A DNA stretch of 60,660 nucleotides from Oscillospiraceae bacterium (GCA_017505635.1 JAFVOU010000024.1:1-60660); one strand, 5' to 3'. Shown: positions 18,281 to 28,424, counted from the stretch's first letter. Numbers and translations: made by a program. The notes: generated by a model from the sequence alone, not told the origin.

Positions 18281-19117
18281 ATGCAAGAGATGATTAAAGC
18301 TGAAAACCTCTGGTTTGGTTACAGCGATGAAAAAGAAAAAGCTCTGCAGGGCGTAAACTTTACAGCAACAAAAGGCGAATTTATTGCTGTGCTTGGTTCC
18401 AACGGCTGCGGAAAAAGCACACTTGCAAAGCATTTCAATGCTATACTTGTGCCGGACGAAGGCAGGGTATCTGTGCTTGATATGCTTACAAGCGATGATG
18501 ACAGACTGTTTGATATAAGACAGAAGGTTGGTATGGTGTTCCAGAACCCTGACAACCAGATTGTTGCAACCATTGTTGAAGAAGACGTTGCATTTGCTTT
18601 GGAAAATATGGGCGTGGAACCAACCGAAATCCGCCGCCGTATTGACGAAGCAATGGAAAAAACAGGTGTTTACAAATTTAAGGACAAAGCACCGCACCAC
18701 CTTTCCGGCGGTCAGAAACAGCGTGTGGCAATTGCAGGCATCATTGCAATGCGCCCTGACTGTATAGTTCTGGACGAGCCTACAGCAATGCTGGACCCTG
18801 AAGGACGCCGCAAGGTGCTTAAAACAATAAAAACACTTAACAAGGAATACGGCATCACCGTTATCCTTATCACACACTATATGGACGAAGCTGCCCAGGC
18901 CGACCGCATTGTGGTTATGAGCAAGGGCAAAGTGGTAAAAGAGGGCACACCTAAAGAGATTTTCTCACAGGTTGAGCTTGTTAAAAGTCTTTCTCTCGAT
19001 GTACCGCAGACAAGCGAAATTGCATACGAGCTTTCAAAGCTTGGTTACAATCTGTCCACCGAAGCAATCTCCATTGACGAGTGCGCACAGCAGCTTTACG
19101 ATTTCTTGAAAGGATAG
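18281..19117 (+). CDS. ecfA1: energy-coupling factor transporter ATPase EcfA1
   Basis: One of two ABC ATPases of a shared energy-coupling factor module that powers vitamin uptake by exchangeable S components. Walker [16 protein letters not shown]-loop ([10 protein letters not shown]), signature [13 protein letters not shown] and Walker [13 protein letters not shown] are complete; the FQNPDNQ segment is typical of EcfA1. The length is 278 residues. AAGGAG at 18271-18276 gives tight but acceptable spacing to the ATG. The ecfA2 start is six bases after its stop. The folate S component FolT encoded at 38122 is a plausible client. Confidence 0.95.
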   Translation: MQEMIKAENLWFGYSDEKEKALQGVNFTATKGEFIAVLGSNGCGKSTLAKHFNAILVPDEGRVSVLDMLTSDDDRLFDIRQKVGMVFQNPDNQIVATIVEEDVAFALENMGVEPTEIRRRIDEAMEKTGVYKFKDKAPHHLSGGQKQRVAIAGIIAMRPDCIVLDEPTAMLDPEGRRKVLKTIKTLNKEYGITVILITHYMDEAAQADRIVVMSKGKVVKEGTPKEIFSQVELVKSLSLDVPQTSEIAYELSKLGYNLSTEAISIDECAQQLYDFLKG

Positions 19118-19123
19118 GATAAT

Positions 19124-19996
19124 ATGGCAATACTTAAAATTGAAAACTTGTCCTATACCTATAACGAAGGTCTGCCTGGGGCAACAAAGGCACTGGACAA
19201 TGTTAATCTTGAAATAGAAGAAGGCACATTTGTGGGGGTTATCGGTCACACAGGCTGTGGCAAATCCACACTTATCAGCCATCTCAACGGGCTTACAAAG
19301 CCGCAGCAGGGTGCAATCTACCTTGACGGCAAAAACATCTGGACAGAATACGACAACATCCGTGACGTGCGTTTCAACGTAGGTCTTGTGTTCCAGTATC
19401 CTGAATATCAGCTGTTTGAAGAAACAATTTATAAAGATATCGCATTCGGCCCTAAAAATATGGGTCTGAGTGATGAAGAAGTGGACAAACGGGTAAAAAT
19501 GGCTGCAAAGTTTGTAGGCATACCTGAATATGCATTGGAAGGCTCACCTTTTGACCTTTCCGGCGGTCAGAAACGCCGTGTTGCAATTGCAGGCATTATT
19601 GCAATGCAGCCAAGGGTGCTTGTGCTGGACGAACCTTGTGCAGGTCTTGACCCGGAAGGCAGAGAACTTATTCTCTCCCAGGTTAAAAACTATCACCAGA
19701 CAACAGGCGGCACTGTTATCCTTGTTTCCCATTCTATGGAAGATATTGCAAACTATGCCGACAAGGTTCTGGTTATGGAAAACGGCACAGTGTACAACTA
19801 TGCCAATACCGAAGAAATTTTCCAGGATGCCGAAAACCTTTCCAAAATGGGTCTTGGCATTCCTGACATTACAAAGGTGTTCTTAAAGCTTAAGGAAATG
19901 GGCCTTGATATCGACACAGACGTTTACACCATTCCATACGCAGTAAAAACACTGCTTAAATACAAAGAAAAGAACGGAGGTGGCCATAATGCTTAA
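19124..19996 (+). CDS. ecfA2: energy-coupling factor transporter ATPase EcfA2
   Basis: Second ATPase of the ECF module. Walker A IGHTGCGKSTLISH, the FQYPEYQLFE Q-loop that distinguishes EcfA2, signature LSGGQKRRVAIAG and Walker B VLVLDEPCAGLD are intact. It is 290 residues long. Its final eight bases overlap the ecfT start, so ecfA1, ecfA2 and ecfT form one translational unit. Confidence 0.95.
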   Translation: MAILKIENLSYTYNEGLPGATKALDNVNLEIEEGTFVGVIGHTGCGKSTLISHLNGLTKPQQGAIYLDGKNIWTEYDNIRDVRFNVGLVFQYPEYQLFEETIYKDIAFGPKNMGLSDEEVDKRVKMAAKFVGIPEYALEGSPFDLSGGQKRRVAIAGIIAMQPRVLVLDEPCAGLDPEGRELILSQVKNYHQTTGGTVILVSHSMEDIANYADKVLVMENGTVYNYANTEEIFQDAENLSKMGLGIPDITKVFLKLKEMGLDIDTDVYTIPYAVKTLLKYKEKNGGGHNA

Positions 19997-20807
19997 AGAC
20001 ATTACAATAGGTCAGCATTTTCCGGGCAACAGCCCTATCCACCGCCTTGACCCAAGAATAAAACTTATTGTTACAGTTGCATATGTTGTATTTTTGTTTT
20101 TAAGTACAAATGCAGTTGGGCTTGCTTTGTGTATTGCAGCTATCCCTGCACTTTACGGCATTGCAAAAATACCTGTAAAACTGCTTAAAAAGAGCCTTAA
20201 GCCTATTCTTCCTATCATTCTGTTTACAGTTGTGCTCAACCTGTTCTTTATCACAGGTGACGGTGCACCGCTGCTGCAGATATGGAAAATAAAAATTTAT
20301 ATGGAAGGCATTATGTTCTGTATCGTTATGGTTATCAGAATTATCTGCCTTATCAGCGGCACATCTCTGCTGACATACACAACAAGCCCGATTGAACTTA
20401 CCGACGGTCTTGAACGTCTTATGGCACCGCTTAACGTGGTAAAATTTCCTGTGCATGAAATGGCAATGATGATGACAATTGCCCTGCGTTTTATCCCTAC
20501 ACTTGTGGAAGAAACCGACAAAATCATCTCCGCACAGAAATCCCGCGGCGCAATGCTTGACTCGGGCAGTTTTACCGACAGGGTAAAGGCACTTGTGCCT
20601 ATTCTCATTCCGCTGTTTATCAGCGCTTTCCGCCGTGCAGACGAACTTGCAACAGCAATGGAATGCCGCTGCTACCACGGTGGCAAAGGCCGCACAAGGC
20701 TTAAACAGCTTAAAATCACATCCAATGACATTATGTGCAGTGTTGTGTGCATAGTGTGTTTTGCAGTAATTTTTGCAACCAGATTTTTCTTTACACCGCT
20801 TATCTAA
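19989..20807 (+). CDS. ecfT: energy-coupling factor transporter transmembrane protein EcfT
   Basis: Scaffold membrane subunit that couples the two ATPases to S components. The N-terminus (PIHRLDPRIKL) and the two cytoplasmic coupling motifs with an Ala-Arg-Gly-type core (AQKSRGA, MECRCYHGG) are recognisable, with about five membrane helices. The ATG at 19989 follows GGAGG at 19976-19980 with eight bases between, giving 272 residues; an in-frame GTG at 19980 overlaps that site. truA follows after 15 bases, the standard Firmicutes order. Confidence 0.94.
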   Translation: MLKDITIGQHFPGNSPIHRLDPRIKLIVTVAYVVFLFLSTNAVGLALCIAAIPALYGIAKIPVKLLKKSLKPILPIILFTVVLNLFFITGDGAPLLQIWKIKIYMEGIMFCIVMVIRIICLISGTSLLTYTTSPIELTDGLERLMAPLNVVKFPVHEMAMMMTIALRFIPTLVEETDKIISAQKSRGAMLDSGSFTDRVKALVPILIPLFISAFRRADELATAMECRCYHGGKGRTRLKQLKITSNDIMCSVVCIVCFAVIFATRFFFTPLI

Positions 20808-20822
20808 ACAAGGAGAACCAAC

Positions 20823-21566
20823 TTGACAGTTAAAGTTAAGGTAGCCTTTGACGGCACGGATTTCTGCGGCAGTCAGGTGCAGCCGGGGCTCAGAACAGTG
20901 TTTGGCGAATTTCAGACAGCACTTACAAAGGTTGTAAACGATGCGTCAGAAATCAAAGGCTGTTCCCGTCTGGACAGCGGTGTGCACGCAAAAAGCTTCT
21001 ATTTCAGTTTTAAAACCGAAAAACAGCTGGATTTGCGCAAGTTTCCGCTGGGACTCAATGCAAATCTGCCAAAGGATATCCGTGTGCTGGAAGCATGTGA
21101 AGAAAAGGATGATTTTCACGCCAGATATTCCGCCAAAGGCAAAGAATATACATATTACATCAAAAACAATCATATAGATGACCCGTTCACCAGCAAATAC
21201 TACTATAAATTTCCGCAGAAACTGGACGCTGCAGCTATGAATGCAGCGGCACAGTATTTTGTGGGCACACACGATTTCCGCTCCTTTATGGCACGCTGGT
21301 CCAAGATTATCGACTGTCACCGCACAGTGTACTCTGCAACAGTGGAACAGCAGGGCGATATGATAATCTTTAAAGTATGTGCAGACGGATATCTGTACAA
21401 TATGGTGCGCATTATGGTGGGCACACTTATCTGGGCGGGTACAGGCAGAATAAAACCTGAACAGGTGACAGATATAATCGAAGCCCGTCACCGCAGCAAA
21501 GCGGGGGTAACCGTGCCGCCCGAAGGTTTGTTTTTAACCGATGTATTTTACGATGATGCAAACTGA
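20823..21566 (+). CDS. truA: tRNA pseudouridine(38-40) synthase
   Basis: Makes pseudouridine at positions 38-40 of tRNA. The catalytic Asp is at residue 51 in CSRLDSGVHA, and the C-terminal segment YNMVRIMVGTLIWAGTG is typical. It has 247 residues. The start is a TTG at 20823, seven bases after AGGAG at 20811-20815. It is the last gene of the ecfA1-ecfA2-ecfT-truA cluster. Confidence 0.95.
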   Translation: MTVKVKVAFDGTDFCGSQVQPGLRTVFGEFQTALTKVVNDASEIKGCSRLDSGVHAKSFYFSFKTEKQLDLRKFPLGLNANLPKDIRVLEACEEKDDFHARYSAKGKEYTYYIKNNHIDDPFTSKYYYKFPQKLDAAAMNAAAQYFVGTHDFRSFMARWSKIIDCHRTVYSATVEQQGDMIIFKVCADGYLYNMVRIMVGTLIWAGTGRIKPEQVTDIIEARHRSKAGVTVPPEGLFLTDVFYDDAN

Positions 21567-21628
21567 TATAACAGTGCACATTGTCACAGAAATCTAAAAA
21601 ATAAATTATTCAATTAAAAGGAAAAACA

Positions 21629-22837
21629 ATGTCAGAACAGCAGCCACCACGCAGACTTACCCGCAAGGAACTTCTGCGCCGAAATAAAAAGATAGCAAAA
21701 CGCCGTCAGCAGCGCCTGACGGTTATTGTTGTTGCGCTGACAGTGTTTATGGTTTATATCACAGGGCTGTTTTCCACAAGTATTGCCTACCTTGGCGACT
21801 TTGTAAGTTCGGCAGGTGTTTATCTGCAGTTCGGCGAGGGTTTTCCGGTCAATATTGAAAACCAGACATACAGACAGAGTGAAAAAATGGGTTCTGCCCT
21901 ATGTGTGCTGGACAGCGAAAAGCTCAGCTTTTATTCGCCTACAGGAGACCTTGTTCACAGCTATTACCATTCAATGCAGAATCCGGTTATCTCTGCCTCC
22001 ACAAAACGTGTTGCAATATACAATGCAGGTGATACTTCCCTTAAAATTGCCAATGCGGCAAATATTCTGTTTTCCAAAGAGATGGAAAACGATATCATAC
22101 ATGCCTCACTCGGCAGCAACAACTGGGTTGCAGTTACCGGCAAAAGTCAGAGCTACAACGGCGAAGTAACGGTGTTTGACAGCAAGATGCAGGAGAGAAT
22201 GACCTGGAAAAGTGCAAAGGCTTTTCCGCTTCAGGCATTTCTGTCACCAAAGGCACATACACTTGCCGTAAGCTGTATTTCAGCAAAAGACGGCAAGACG
22301 GTAAGCGAGGTTTATATCATCGACACTGTTACAGGCGAGGAAAAATATATATGCAGCAACGGCGAAAACATTATGCTTGGGGCTGAATTTGTAAGGGAAG
22401 ACAGCCTGGTGCTTTTCTTTACCGACAGGGCAGTGTGCATAAATATCACGGCAGAAAACGGTGTCAGCGAATATGCTGAGTACAGCTATAACGGCAGGCA
22501 GCTGCTAAGCTATGATATAAAAAATTCCCAGATAATTATGGCACTGGGAAGCTATGGCAGCACAGAAAATGCAGATATTGCCATAACAGACCTTTCACTC
22601 AACGAAAATTTCCGCACGGAGGTGCAGCACAATGTAAAAACGGTTGTTGCAGCATCACAGAGAATATATGCATTTGGCGGAGATACGGTTTCCCAGTATA
22701 CTGCGGAGGGTGTATATATTACACACCATGAGGTGAAAAACAACATTAAAAACATTGTGGATTACAACGGCTGTGTTGCACTTTACAGTAACGGAATGGA
22801 AAAACTGGAAAGGGCTAAAGCAGAAAAGAAATCCTGA
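21629..22837 (+). CDS. DUF5711-family membrane-anchored protein
   Basis: A 402-residue protein with a strongly basic cytoplasmic N-terminus (about 30 residues), one membrane helix (LTVIVVALTVFMVYITGLF, about 31-50) and a long extracytoplasmic region made of short repeated strands (for example VLDSEKLSFYSPTGDLVHSY), which looks like a beta-propeller. This matches the DUF5711 family of clostridial proteins of unknown function. It is followed 29 bases later by a CvpA-family gene, so the two may act together in the envelope. Confidence 0.78.
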   Translation: MSEQQPPRRLTRKELLRRNKKIAKRRQQRLTVIVVALTVFMVYITGLFSTSIAYLGDFVSSAGVYLQFGEGFPVNIENQTYRQSEKMGSALCVLDSEKLSFYSPTGDLVHSYYHSMQNPVISASTKRVAIYNAGDTSLKIANAANILFSKEMENDIIHASLGSNNWVAVTGKSQSYNGEVTVFDSKMQERMTWKSAKAFPLQAFLSPKAHTLAVSCISAKDGKTVSEVYIIDTVTGEEKYICSNGENIMLGAEFVREDSLVLFFTDRAVCINITAENGVSEYAEYSYNGRQLLSYDIKNSQIIMALGSYGSTENADIAITDLSLNENFRTEVQHNVKTVVAASQRIYAFGGDTVSQYTAEGVYITHHEVKNNIKNIVDYNGCVALYSNGMEKLERAKAEKKS

Positions 22838-22866
22838 TTTCTGCAAGGTACAAAAGGGAGTAAATT

Positions 22867-23574
22867 ATGGATTCAGCACAGTTAAGTGTGCCGCAGATAA
22901 TAGACATTATTTTGCTGGCAGTGATTTTTATCACAGCGGTAAGGTCGTTTGCAAACGGTTTTTTTGCTGCAGTTGTGGACCTTATCGGCAATATCGTGGG
23001 GCTTATTGCAGCGTGGATACTTGCAAACAGATGGGCACCAGTGATATTCGGAAATTTTTTCAGGGAAAGAATTATAAATAAAACATATGCATATATCAGT
23101 GAATCAGCTGATAAGATTGATGTGCAGTCGGTAATCGAACAGTTTACAGGCGGTCTGCCGGCTGAATTTATGCAGGAATTTGTGACAAAGGCAGAGAGCC
23201 TGCTGCTTGGTGTAAAGGAGCCGACAATCGAGCTTGCACAGAGCATTACAGATACAGTTGTGGGACCGGTAATTACAACGGTTATCACAATAGTGCTTTT
23301 TGCAGCTATGTGTTCTGTGTTCAGTCTGCTGGCATCGCTGCTGGCAAAGGCACTGAAAGCAATCAACCACATACCGGTTATAGGCTTTGCAAATCGTCTT
23401 GGAGGTTTTGCCGTGGGTGTGTTTGCAGGGATAATCAATGTGATAATAATTTCCTGTATTTTAAGTTTTATTGCGGTTATCACACAAAATTCACTGTCTT
23501 TTATTAATATGGAAGTGCTTATACAAAGCAGATTACTTTCTATGACAAGTATAATCAACCCTTTTATGGGTTAA
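22867..23574 (+). CDS. CvpA family membrane protein
   Basis: A 235-residue integral membrane protein. The N-terminal part with IIDIILLAVIFITAVRSFANGFFAAVVDLIGNIVGLIAAW and the later GFANRLGGFAVGVFAGIINVIIISCIL segment are CvpA signatures. Members are linked to colicin V production and to envelope or stress functions, with no agreed mechanism. AAAGGGAG precedes the ATG. The ClpE-like gene starts 36 bases downstream. Confidence 0.85.
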   Translation: MDSAQLSVPQIIDIILLAVIFITAVRSFANGFFAAVVDLIGNIVGLIAAWILANRWAPVIFGNFFRERIINKTYAYISESADKIDVQSVIEQFTGGLPAEFMQEFVTKAESLLLGVKEPTIELAQSITDTVVGPVITTVITIVLFAAMCSVFSLLASLLAKALKAINHIPVIGFANRLGGFAVGVFAGIINVIIISCILSFIAVITQNSLSFINMEVLIQSRLLSMTSIINPFMG

Positions 23575-23610
23575 CATATAGATGTTTTATGCAAAGGAGC
23601 AAAATACATT

Positions 23611-25920
23611 ATGTTATGTGAAAGATGCAAAAAACGTCCTGCTATGATTTATATGCAGGTTACTGAAGACGGCGAGACAAAAAGCAAGGGCTATTGTCTC
23701 AGCTGTGCAAAAGAACTTGGCATAAAGCCGGTTGACGATATGCTTAAACAGATGGGCATCACCGACAGCGACCTTAAAGCTATGGAAGAACAGATGGAAA
23801 GCTTTATGGAAGCAAATGACGGCAATGCCGATATGTTCAATATTGCAAATATGCTTAAAGGTCTCAGCGGCAATACTGACGATGAAGATGAATACGGCGA
23901 AGACTTTGAAGCAGGCGGCAGTATGGCTATGCCTTACAACCGCGGCGACAATAAAGACCGAGACGAAGTGGACCCTAAAGATAAACTGGACCCACGCAAC
24001 GGCAAAAAGGCAAAACGCAAATTCCTTGACCAGTACTGCGAAAATATTACAGACAAGGCAAAAAACGGCAAGATAGACAATATCATCGGCCGCGATAAAG
24101 AAATTTACCGCACAATCCAGATTTTGTCCCGCCGCCAGAAAAACAACCCTTGTCTTATCGGCGAAGCAGGTGTTGGTAAAACTGCCATTGCCGAAGGTAT
24201 TGCTTTGCGCATCAGCCGCGGTGAAGTGCCGCAGCGCCTTAAAAATAAAGAAATTTACCTTGTAAGTATGGCAAACCTTGTGGCAGGCACACAGTTCCGC
24301 GGTCAGTTCGAATCCCGTGTAAAAGGTCTTATCAACGAGGTTAAGGCAAACGGCAATATCATTCTCTTTATAGACGAAATCCACACAATTGCAGGCGCAG
24401 GTGACACACAGGGCTCAATGGACGCAGGCAATATTCTTAAGCCTGCCCTTTCCCGTGGCGAAGTGCAGGTAATCGGTGCAACAACCTTTGCCGAATACCG
24501 CAAATTTATCGAAAAAGACTCTGCCCTTGAACGCCGCTTCCAGCCTGTTAAGGTGGAAGAACCTTCCATCAGCGATACAATTGATATCATCACAGGCATA
24601 AAACAGTACTACGAAGCATATCATCACGTTGTTGTTCCGCAGAATATCGTGGACCTGACCGTGCGTATGAGCGAAAAATATATCACCGACCGTTTTCTGC
24701 CTGACAAGGCTATCGACCTTCTTGACGAAGCCTGTGCATGCTGTAGCCTGAGCCACCCTGAAATCAGCGAATGGCTTTGTGCAAAAGACCGTATGACAGA
24801 ACTTAAAGAAGAACTTGATGATATGGAAAACAGCACAACCGATGCTATCGACTATGAAAAACTTGCAAAACTCAAGCAGGAATACTATCAGTGCGAAGCA
24901 ACTGTTAACCGCCTGGATGAATCTGTAAAGGATATAAAGGTGGAAATTGACGATATTGCAAAGGTTATCGAACTGTGGACAGGTATCAGTGCAATCAAAA
25001 TCAAGGAAACCGAATACGATAAAATTCAGGGTCTTGAAGCAAAACTCAAAAGTGTTGTTATCGGTCAGGACGAAGCAGTGGAACTTGTTGCAAAAGCAAT
25101 CAAACGCAACCGTGCCGGCATCAGCGGACGCAACCGCCCTGCAAGCTTCCTCTTTGTAGGCCCTACAGGTGTTGGTAAAACCGAACTTGTAAAACTGCTT
25201 GCACAGAATCTGTTTGACACTGTTGACCCGCTTATCCGCTTTGATATGTCCGAATTTATGGAAAAACACGCGGTGTCCCGTCTTATCGGTTCACCTCCGG
25301 GCTATGTAGGTTATGACGAAGCAGGTCAGCTTACCGAAAAGGTTCGCCGCAAACCATACAGCGTGGTGCTGTTTGACGAAATTGAAAAGGCACACCCTGA
25401 TGTTATGAATATCCTGCTGCAGATTCTTGACGAGGGCAAAATCAACGATGCCCACGGCAGAACAGTCAACTTTGAAAACACAGTTATCGCAATGACATCC
25501 AACGCAGGTTCCACCGATACAATGAACGAAACAGGTTTCAACAAAACACGCACAGATATGACCAAGGCAAAAACAATGCGTGCTTTAAGAGATTTCTTGA
25601 GACCGGAATTCCTTGCCCGTATCGACGAAATTGTGGCGTTTAATCCTCTGGAACGCAAAGACCTTATGGATATTGCCGCACTTATGATTGGTGAATATGT
25701 AAAACCAATGGAACAGAAGGGCATAACACTTACATGGGACGAAAACGCCCTTGGTGTTATCTGCGATAAGGCAGACGGCGGCAAATTTGGTGCACGCGAT
25801 ATCCGCCGTGTTATCCGCAAGGAAGTTGAAGACAAAATTGCCGAAGTTATCGTGGACAACGTACAGCTTTCAAAAGTGCACGTTACAGCCGAAAACGGTG
25901 AAATCAAGGTTGAATATTAA
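23611..25920 (+). CDS. Clp ATPase with N-terminal zinc finger (ClpE-like)
   Basis: AAA+ unfoldase of the Clp/HSP100 class, likely partner of ClpP in protein quality control. Residues 1-35 form a small zinc finger with Cys3, Cys6, Cys29 and Cys32, as in ClpE and McsA; an acidic linker to about residue 130 replaces the usual Clp N-domain. ATPase 1 has Walker A GEAGVGKT near 185, a short middle segment follows (about 395-455), and ATPase 2 has GPTGVGKT near 516. The loop after TSNAG retains a Gly-Phe pair (ETGFN) where ClpP-binding loops lie. No CtsR, McsA or McsB gene is nearby. Confidence 0.88.
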   Translation: MLCERCKKRPAMIYMQVTEDGETKSKGYCLSCAKELGIKPVDDMLKQMGITDSDLKAMEEQMESFMEANDGNADMFNIANMLKGLSGNTDDEDEYGEDFEAGGSMAMPYNRGDNKDRDEVDPKDKLDPRNGKKAKRKFLDQYCENITDKAKNGKIDNIIGRDKEIYRTIQILSRRQKNNPCLIGEAGVGKTAIAEGIALRISRGEVPQRLKNKEIYLVSMANLVAGTQFRGQFESRVKGLINEVKANGNIILFIDEIHTIAGAGDTQGSMDAGNILKPALSRGEVQVIGATTFAEYRKFIEKDSALERRFQPVKVEEPSISDTIDIITGIKQYYEAYHHVVVPQNIVDLTVRMSEKYITDRFLPDKAIDLLDEACACCSLSHPEISEWLCAKDRMTELKEELDDMENSTTDAIDYEKLAKLKQEYYQCEATVNRLDESVKDIKVEIDDIAKVIELWTGISAIKIKETEYDKIQGLEAKLKSVVIGQDEAVELVAKAIKRNRAGISGRNRPASFLFVGPTGVGKTELVKLLAQNLFDTVDPLIRFDMSEFMEKHAVSRLIGSPPGYVGYDEAGQLTEKVRRKPYSVVLFDEIEKAHPDVMNILLQILDEGKINDAHGRTVNFENTVIAMTSNAGSTDTMNETGFNKTRTDMTKAKTMRALRDFLRPEFLARIDEIVAFNPLERKDLMDIAALMIGEYVKPMEQKGITLTWDENALGVICDKADGGKFGARDIRRVIRKEVEDKIAEVIVDNVQLSKVHVTAENGEIKVEY

Positions 25921-25998
25921 CAACTTCAATTTGAAACATATGGTTATATTCACCAAAAAAAGTTAATAATTTATTTAAAAAATTTCCGCTGCAGTTAC

Positions 25999-26026
25999 TT
26001 GCAAAGAGCAAAAAATACTGTATAAT
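25999..26026 (+). promoter_or_regulatory. promoter of the ZTP riboswitch-fhs transcript
   Basis: TTGCAA (25999-26004), 16-base spacer, TATAAT (26021-26026). The predicted start near 26032 is just before the aptamer. Confidence 0.7.
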
Positions 26027-26035
26027 ATAAATAGA

Positions 26036-26134
26036 TGTGCGACTGGCGGATAAGTGGACTAACCACGTGGAGCACATTGGTAAAAAAGTCGACCGCCTGG
26101 GCGCTGTTTATTTGGCGTGCCAGGTGGTTTTTTG
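26036..26134 (+). promoter_or_regulatory. ZTP riboswitch (pfl motif) with terminator
   Basis: Ligand-sensing leader of fhs. The conserved 5' element gcgactggcg (26038-26047) and the 3' element gaccgcctgggc (26091-26102) of the ZTP/ZMP aptamer are both present, with the pairing agtgga / accac-type hairpin between them. The 3' element also forms the left arm of an intrinsic terminator (26092-26100 with 26120-26128, then a run of T). Known ZTP riboswitches bind the purine intermediate ZMP or ZTP, which accumulates when 10-formyltetrahydrofolate is short, and then prevent termination. This fits the gene downstream. Confidence 0.93.
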
Positions 26135-26223
26135 TTTTATTACAGGCTTTAATCTTGACCGCACGGCTGAATACGGCAAAGTAATTTAAAAGATTTTTTC
26201 TATTTATTCAGGAGGAAAAAACC

Positions 26224-27912
26224 ATGGAATTCAAAACAGACATTCAGATTGCACAGGAATGCCAGATGGCGCCTATCACAGAAATTGCTGCAAAAGCAGG
26301 TATCGACGACAAATACCTTGAACAGTACGGCAAGTACAAAGCAAAAATTGACTACAATCTTCTCAGAGAAACAGATAAAGAAGACGGCAAGCTCATTCTT
26401 GTAACAGCTATCAACCCAACACCGGCAGGCGAAGGCAAAACAACAACTACAATCGGTCTTGCAGACGGTCTTCAGGCTCTTGGCAAAAACGTAATGGTTG
26501 CACTTCGCGAACCATCCCTTGGCCCTGTATTCGGTGTTAAAGGCGGTGCAGCAGGCGGCGGTTATGCTCAGGTTGTTCCAATGGAAGATATAAACCTTCA
26601 CTTTACAGGTGACTTCCACGCAATCGGTGCAGCAAACAACCTTCTTGCAGCTATGATTGACAACCATATCTATCAGGGCAATGAACTCAATATCGACCCA
26701 AGAAAAATCACATGGAGACGCTGTGTTGATATGAACGACCGTCAGCTCAGAAGCATCGTTGACGGCCTTAACGGCAAAGCAAACGGCACACCTCGTGAAG
26801 ACGGTTACGACATTACAGTTGCATCCGAAATTATGGCTGTTCTCTGCCTTGCAAGCGATATTACAGACCTTAAAGAAAGACTTTCCCGCATCGTTATCGG
26901 TTACACATACGGCAAAGTTGCGGAACAGAAACCTGTAACAGCAGGCGACCTTAAAGCACACGGCGCAATGGCAGCACTTCTTAAAGATGCTCTCAAACCA
27001 AACCTTGTACAGACACTTGAAAAAGTTCCTGCAATTGTACACGGCGGCCCATTTGCAAACATCGCACACGGCTGTAACTCTGTAACAGCAACAAAAATGG
27101 CTATGAAACTTGCTGACTACACAATCACAGAAGCAGGTTTCGGTGCTGACCTCGGTGCAGAAAAATTCCTCGATATCAAATGCCGTATGGCAGGTCTCAA
27201 GCCAAATGCAGTTGTTATCGTTGCAACAGTAAAAGCACTCAAATACAACGGTGGCGTTGCAAAAGCTGACCTTGGCACAGAAAATCTTGAAGCACTTGAA
27301 AAAGGTCTTCCAAACCTTCTCAAACATGTAAGCAACATCAAAAATGTTTACAAACTTCCATGTGTTGTTGCTATCAATGCATTCCCTACAGATACAAAAG
27401 CAGAACTTGACCTTGTTGAAGCAAGATGTAAAGAACTTGGCGTAAACGTTGCCCTGTCCGAAGTTTGGGCAAAAGGCGGCGAAGGCGGCAAAGTTCTTGC
27501 AGAAGAAGTTCTCCGTCTTGTTGAACTTCCAAACGATGACTTTACATTCTCCTACGAACTGGAAGGCAGCATCGAAGACAAACTCAACCAGATTGTTCAG
27601 AAAATCTACGGCGGCAAACGTGTTGTTCTCACAGCACAGGCAGCAAAACAGGCAAAAGAACTTGAAGCACAGGGCTTTGGCAACTACCCAATCTGTGTTG
27701 CAAAAACTCAGTACAGCCTTACAGACGACCAGACAAAACTTGGCGCACCAACAGACTTTGAAGTTACAGTAAGAAACCTTAAAGTTTCAGCAGGTGCAGG
27801 CTTTATCGTAGCACTTACAGGTGAAATTATGACAATGCCTGGTCTGCCAAAAGTTCCGGCAGCAGAAAAAATTGACGTTGATGAAAAAGGCGTTATCTCC
27901 GGTTTGTTCTAA
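26224..27912 (+). CDS. fhs: formate--tetrahydrofolate ligase
   Basis: Makes 10-formyl-tetrahydrofolate from formate, THF and ATP, feeding purine synthesis and, in acetogens, the Wood-Ljungdahl pathway. The ATP-binding loop [14 protein letters not shown] lies near residue 61 and the Gly-rich [23 protein letters not shown] region is typical. The length is 562 residues, complete. AGGAGG precedes the ATG at 26224. It is a single-gene unit between the ZTP riboswitch and its own terminator. Confidence 0.97.
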   Translation: MEFKTDIQIAQECQMAPITEIAAKAGIDDKYLEQYGKYKAKIDYNLLRETDKEDGKLILVTAINPTPAGEGKTTTTIGLADGLQALGKNVMVALREPSLGPVFGVKGGAAGGGYAQVVPMEDINLHFTGDFHAIGAANNLLAAMIDNHIYQGNELNIDPRKITWRRCVDMNDRQLRSIVDGLNGKANGTPREDGYDITVASEIMAVLCLASDITDLKERLSRIVIGYTYGKVAEQKPVTAGDLKAHGAMAALLKDALKPNLVQTLEKVPAIVHGGPFANIAHGCNSVTATKMAMKLADYTITEAGFGADLGAEKFLDIKCRMAGLKPNAVVIVATVKALKYNGGVAKADLGTENLEALEKGLPNLLKHVSNIKNVYKLPCVVAINAFPTDTKAELDLVEARCKELGVNVALSEVWAKGGEGGKVLAEEVLRLVELPNDDFTFSYELEGSIEDKLNQIVQKIYGGKRVVLTAQAAKQAKELEAQGFGNYPICVAKTQYSLTDDQTKLGAPTDFEVTVRNLKVSAGAGFIVALTGEIMTMPGLPKVPAAEKIDVDEKGVISGLF

Positions 27913-27936
27913 TAGAATACCGATATTAGATAAAAG

Positions 27937-27969
27937 ACAGCAGCAGATTTTCTGCTGCTGTTGTTTTTT
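27937..27969 (+). terminator. terminator after fhs
   Basis: Perfect 11-bp stem (27937-27947 with 27951-27961) with a three-base loop and a T-run. Confidence 0.92.
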
Positions 27970-28041
27970 GCAAAATAATACAAAATAAATGCTTTACAAA
28001 TCAATAAACAAGTGATATAATATTTAAGCTGAATTAAATAT

Positions 28042-28115
28042 GCGGGTGTAGTTTAGTGGTAGAACTCCAGCCTTCCAAGCTGGTCGTGTGGGTTCGATTC
28101 CCATCACCCGCTCCA
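28042..28115 (+). tRNA. tRNA-Gly (TCC), CCA encoded
   Basis: A complete cloverleaf: acceptor gcgggtg/cacccgc, anticodon stem ccagc/gctgg around the loop cttccaa (anticodon TCC), T-arm gtggg-ttcgatt-cccat, discriminator T and encoded CCA at 28113-28115. It reads GGA/GGG codons. It is followed at once by a UUCG-loop terminator and then by further partial copies of its own 3' end. Confidence 0.97.
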
Positions 28116-28118
28116 GGA

Positions 28119-28147
28119 ACAGATAACTTCGGTTATCTGTTTTTTGT
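28119..28147 (+). terminator. tRNA-Gly terminator with UUCG tetraloop
   Basis: Nine-bp stem (28119-28127 with 28132-28140) closed by a TTCG loop and followed by six T. Confidence 0.92.
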
Positions 28148-28165
28148 TTAGAACAGTAATATGTG

Positions 28166-28297
28166 AGGAATCGAACCCGGGAGGGTTTTGCCGTAAAGAA
28201 AACAGTGTAGTACACTGTTTTCAGGCAAAAGAGCCTGAGCGGCAGCGATGGCCAGTCAGTATGCGAAGCAGACGGCGATTCCCATTACCCCGCTCCA
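28166..28297. repeat. tRNA-derived palindromic repeat element
   Basis: The unit starts with ggaatcgaaccc (28169-28180), the exact reverse complement of the T-arm of the neighbouring tRNA-Gly (28090-28101), and ends at 28276-28297 with a near copy of that tRNA's 3' end including gctcca. Between them lies an 11-bp palindrome centred on 28210 (28199-28209 with 28211-28221), flanked by ttttgcc and ggcaaaa. No protein is evident. It looks like a small mobile or decayed unit with tRNA-derived ends. Confidence 0.65.
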
Positions 28298-28298
28298 G

Positions 28299-28330
28299 AA
28301 AAGTCTCAACTTAATTGGTTGGGACTTTTT
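28299..28330 (+). terminator. terminator hairpin after the second tRNA-end copy
   Basis: Twelve-bp stem (28299-28310 with 28318-28329, one G-U pair) ending in T-rich sequence, placed directly after the tRNA 3'-end copy at 28276-28297, as a real tRNA terminator would be. Confidence 0.75.
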
Positions 28331-28349
28331 ATTTTACATGAGACTTTTC

Positions 28350-28424
28350 TTTCATAGGGGGATTATCCCCCTCTTGACGACAATTTGCTCCGCATTGCTC
28401 TACAAATTGTCTGTCACCCCCTTA
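28350..28424. repeat. composite palindromic repeat
   Basis: A 17-base perfect palindrome with one central base (28356-28372, agggggat/atccccct) is followed by a nine-bp inverted repeat (28379-28387 with 28403-28411) and a C-run at 28415-28420 that could pair with the G-run. It is non-coding; short open frames across it are not credible. It looks like a miniature repeat of unknown family. Confidence 0.5.

Noticed and set aside
28024..28215. Minus-strand open frame across tRNA-Gly
   Set aside because: It is the reverse reading of the tRNA and its terminator; the MGIEPTRPAWK-type peptide is a well-known artefact over tRNA genes.
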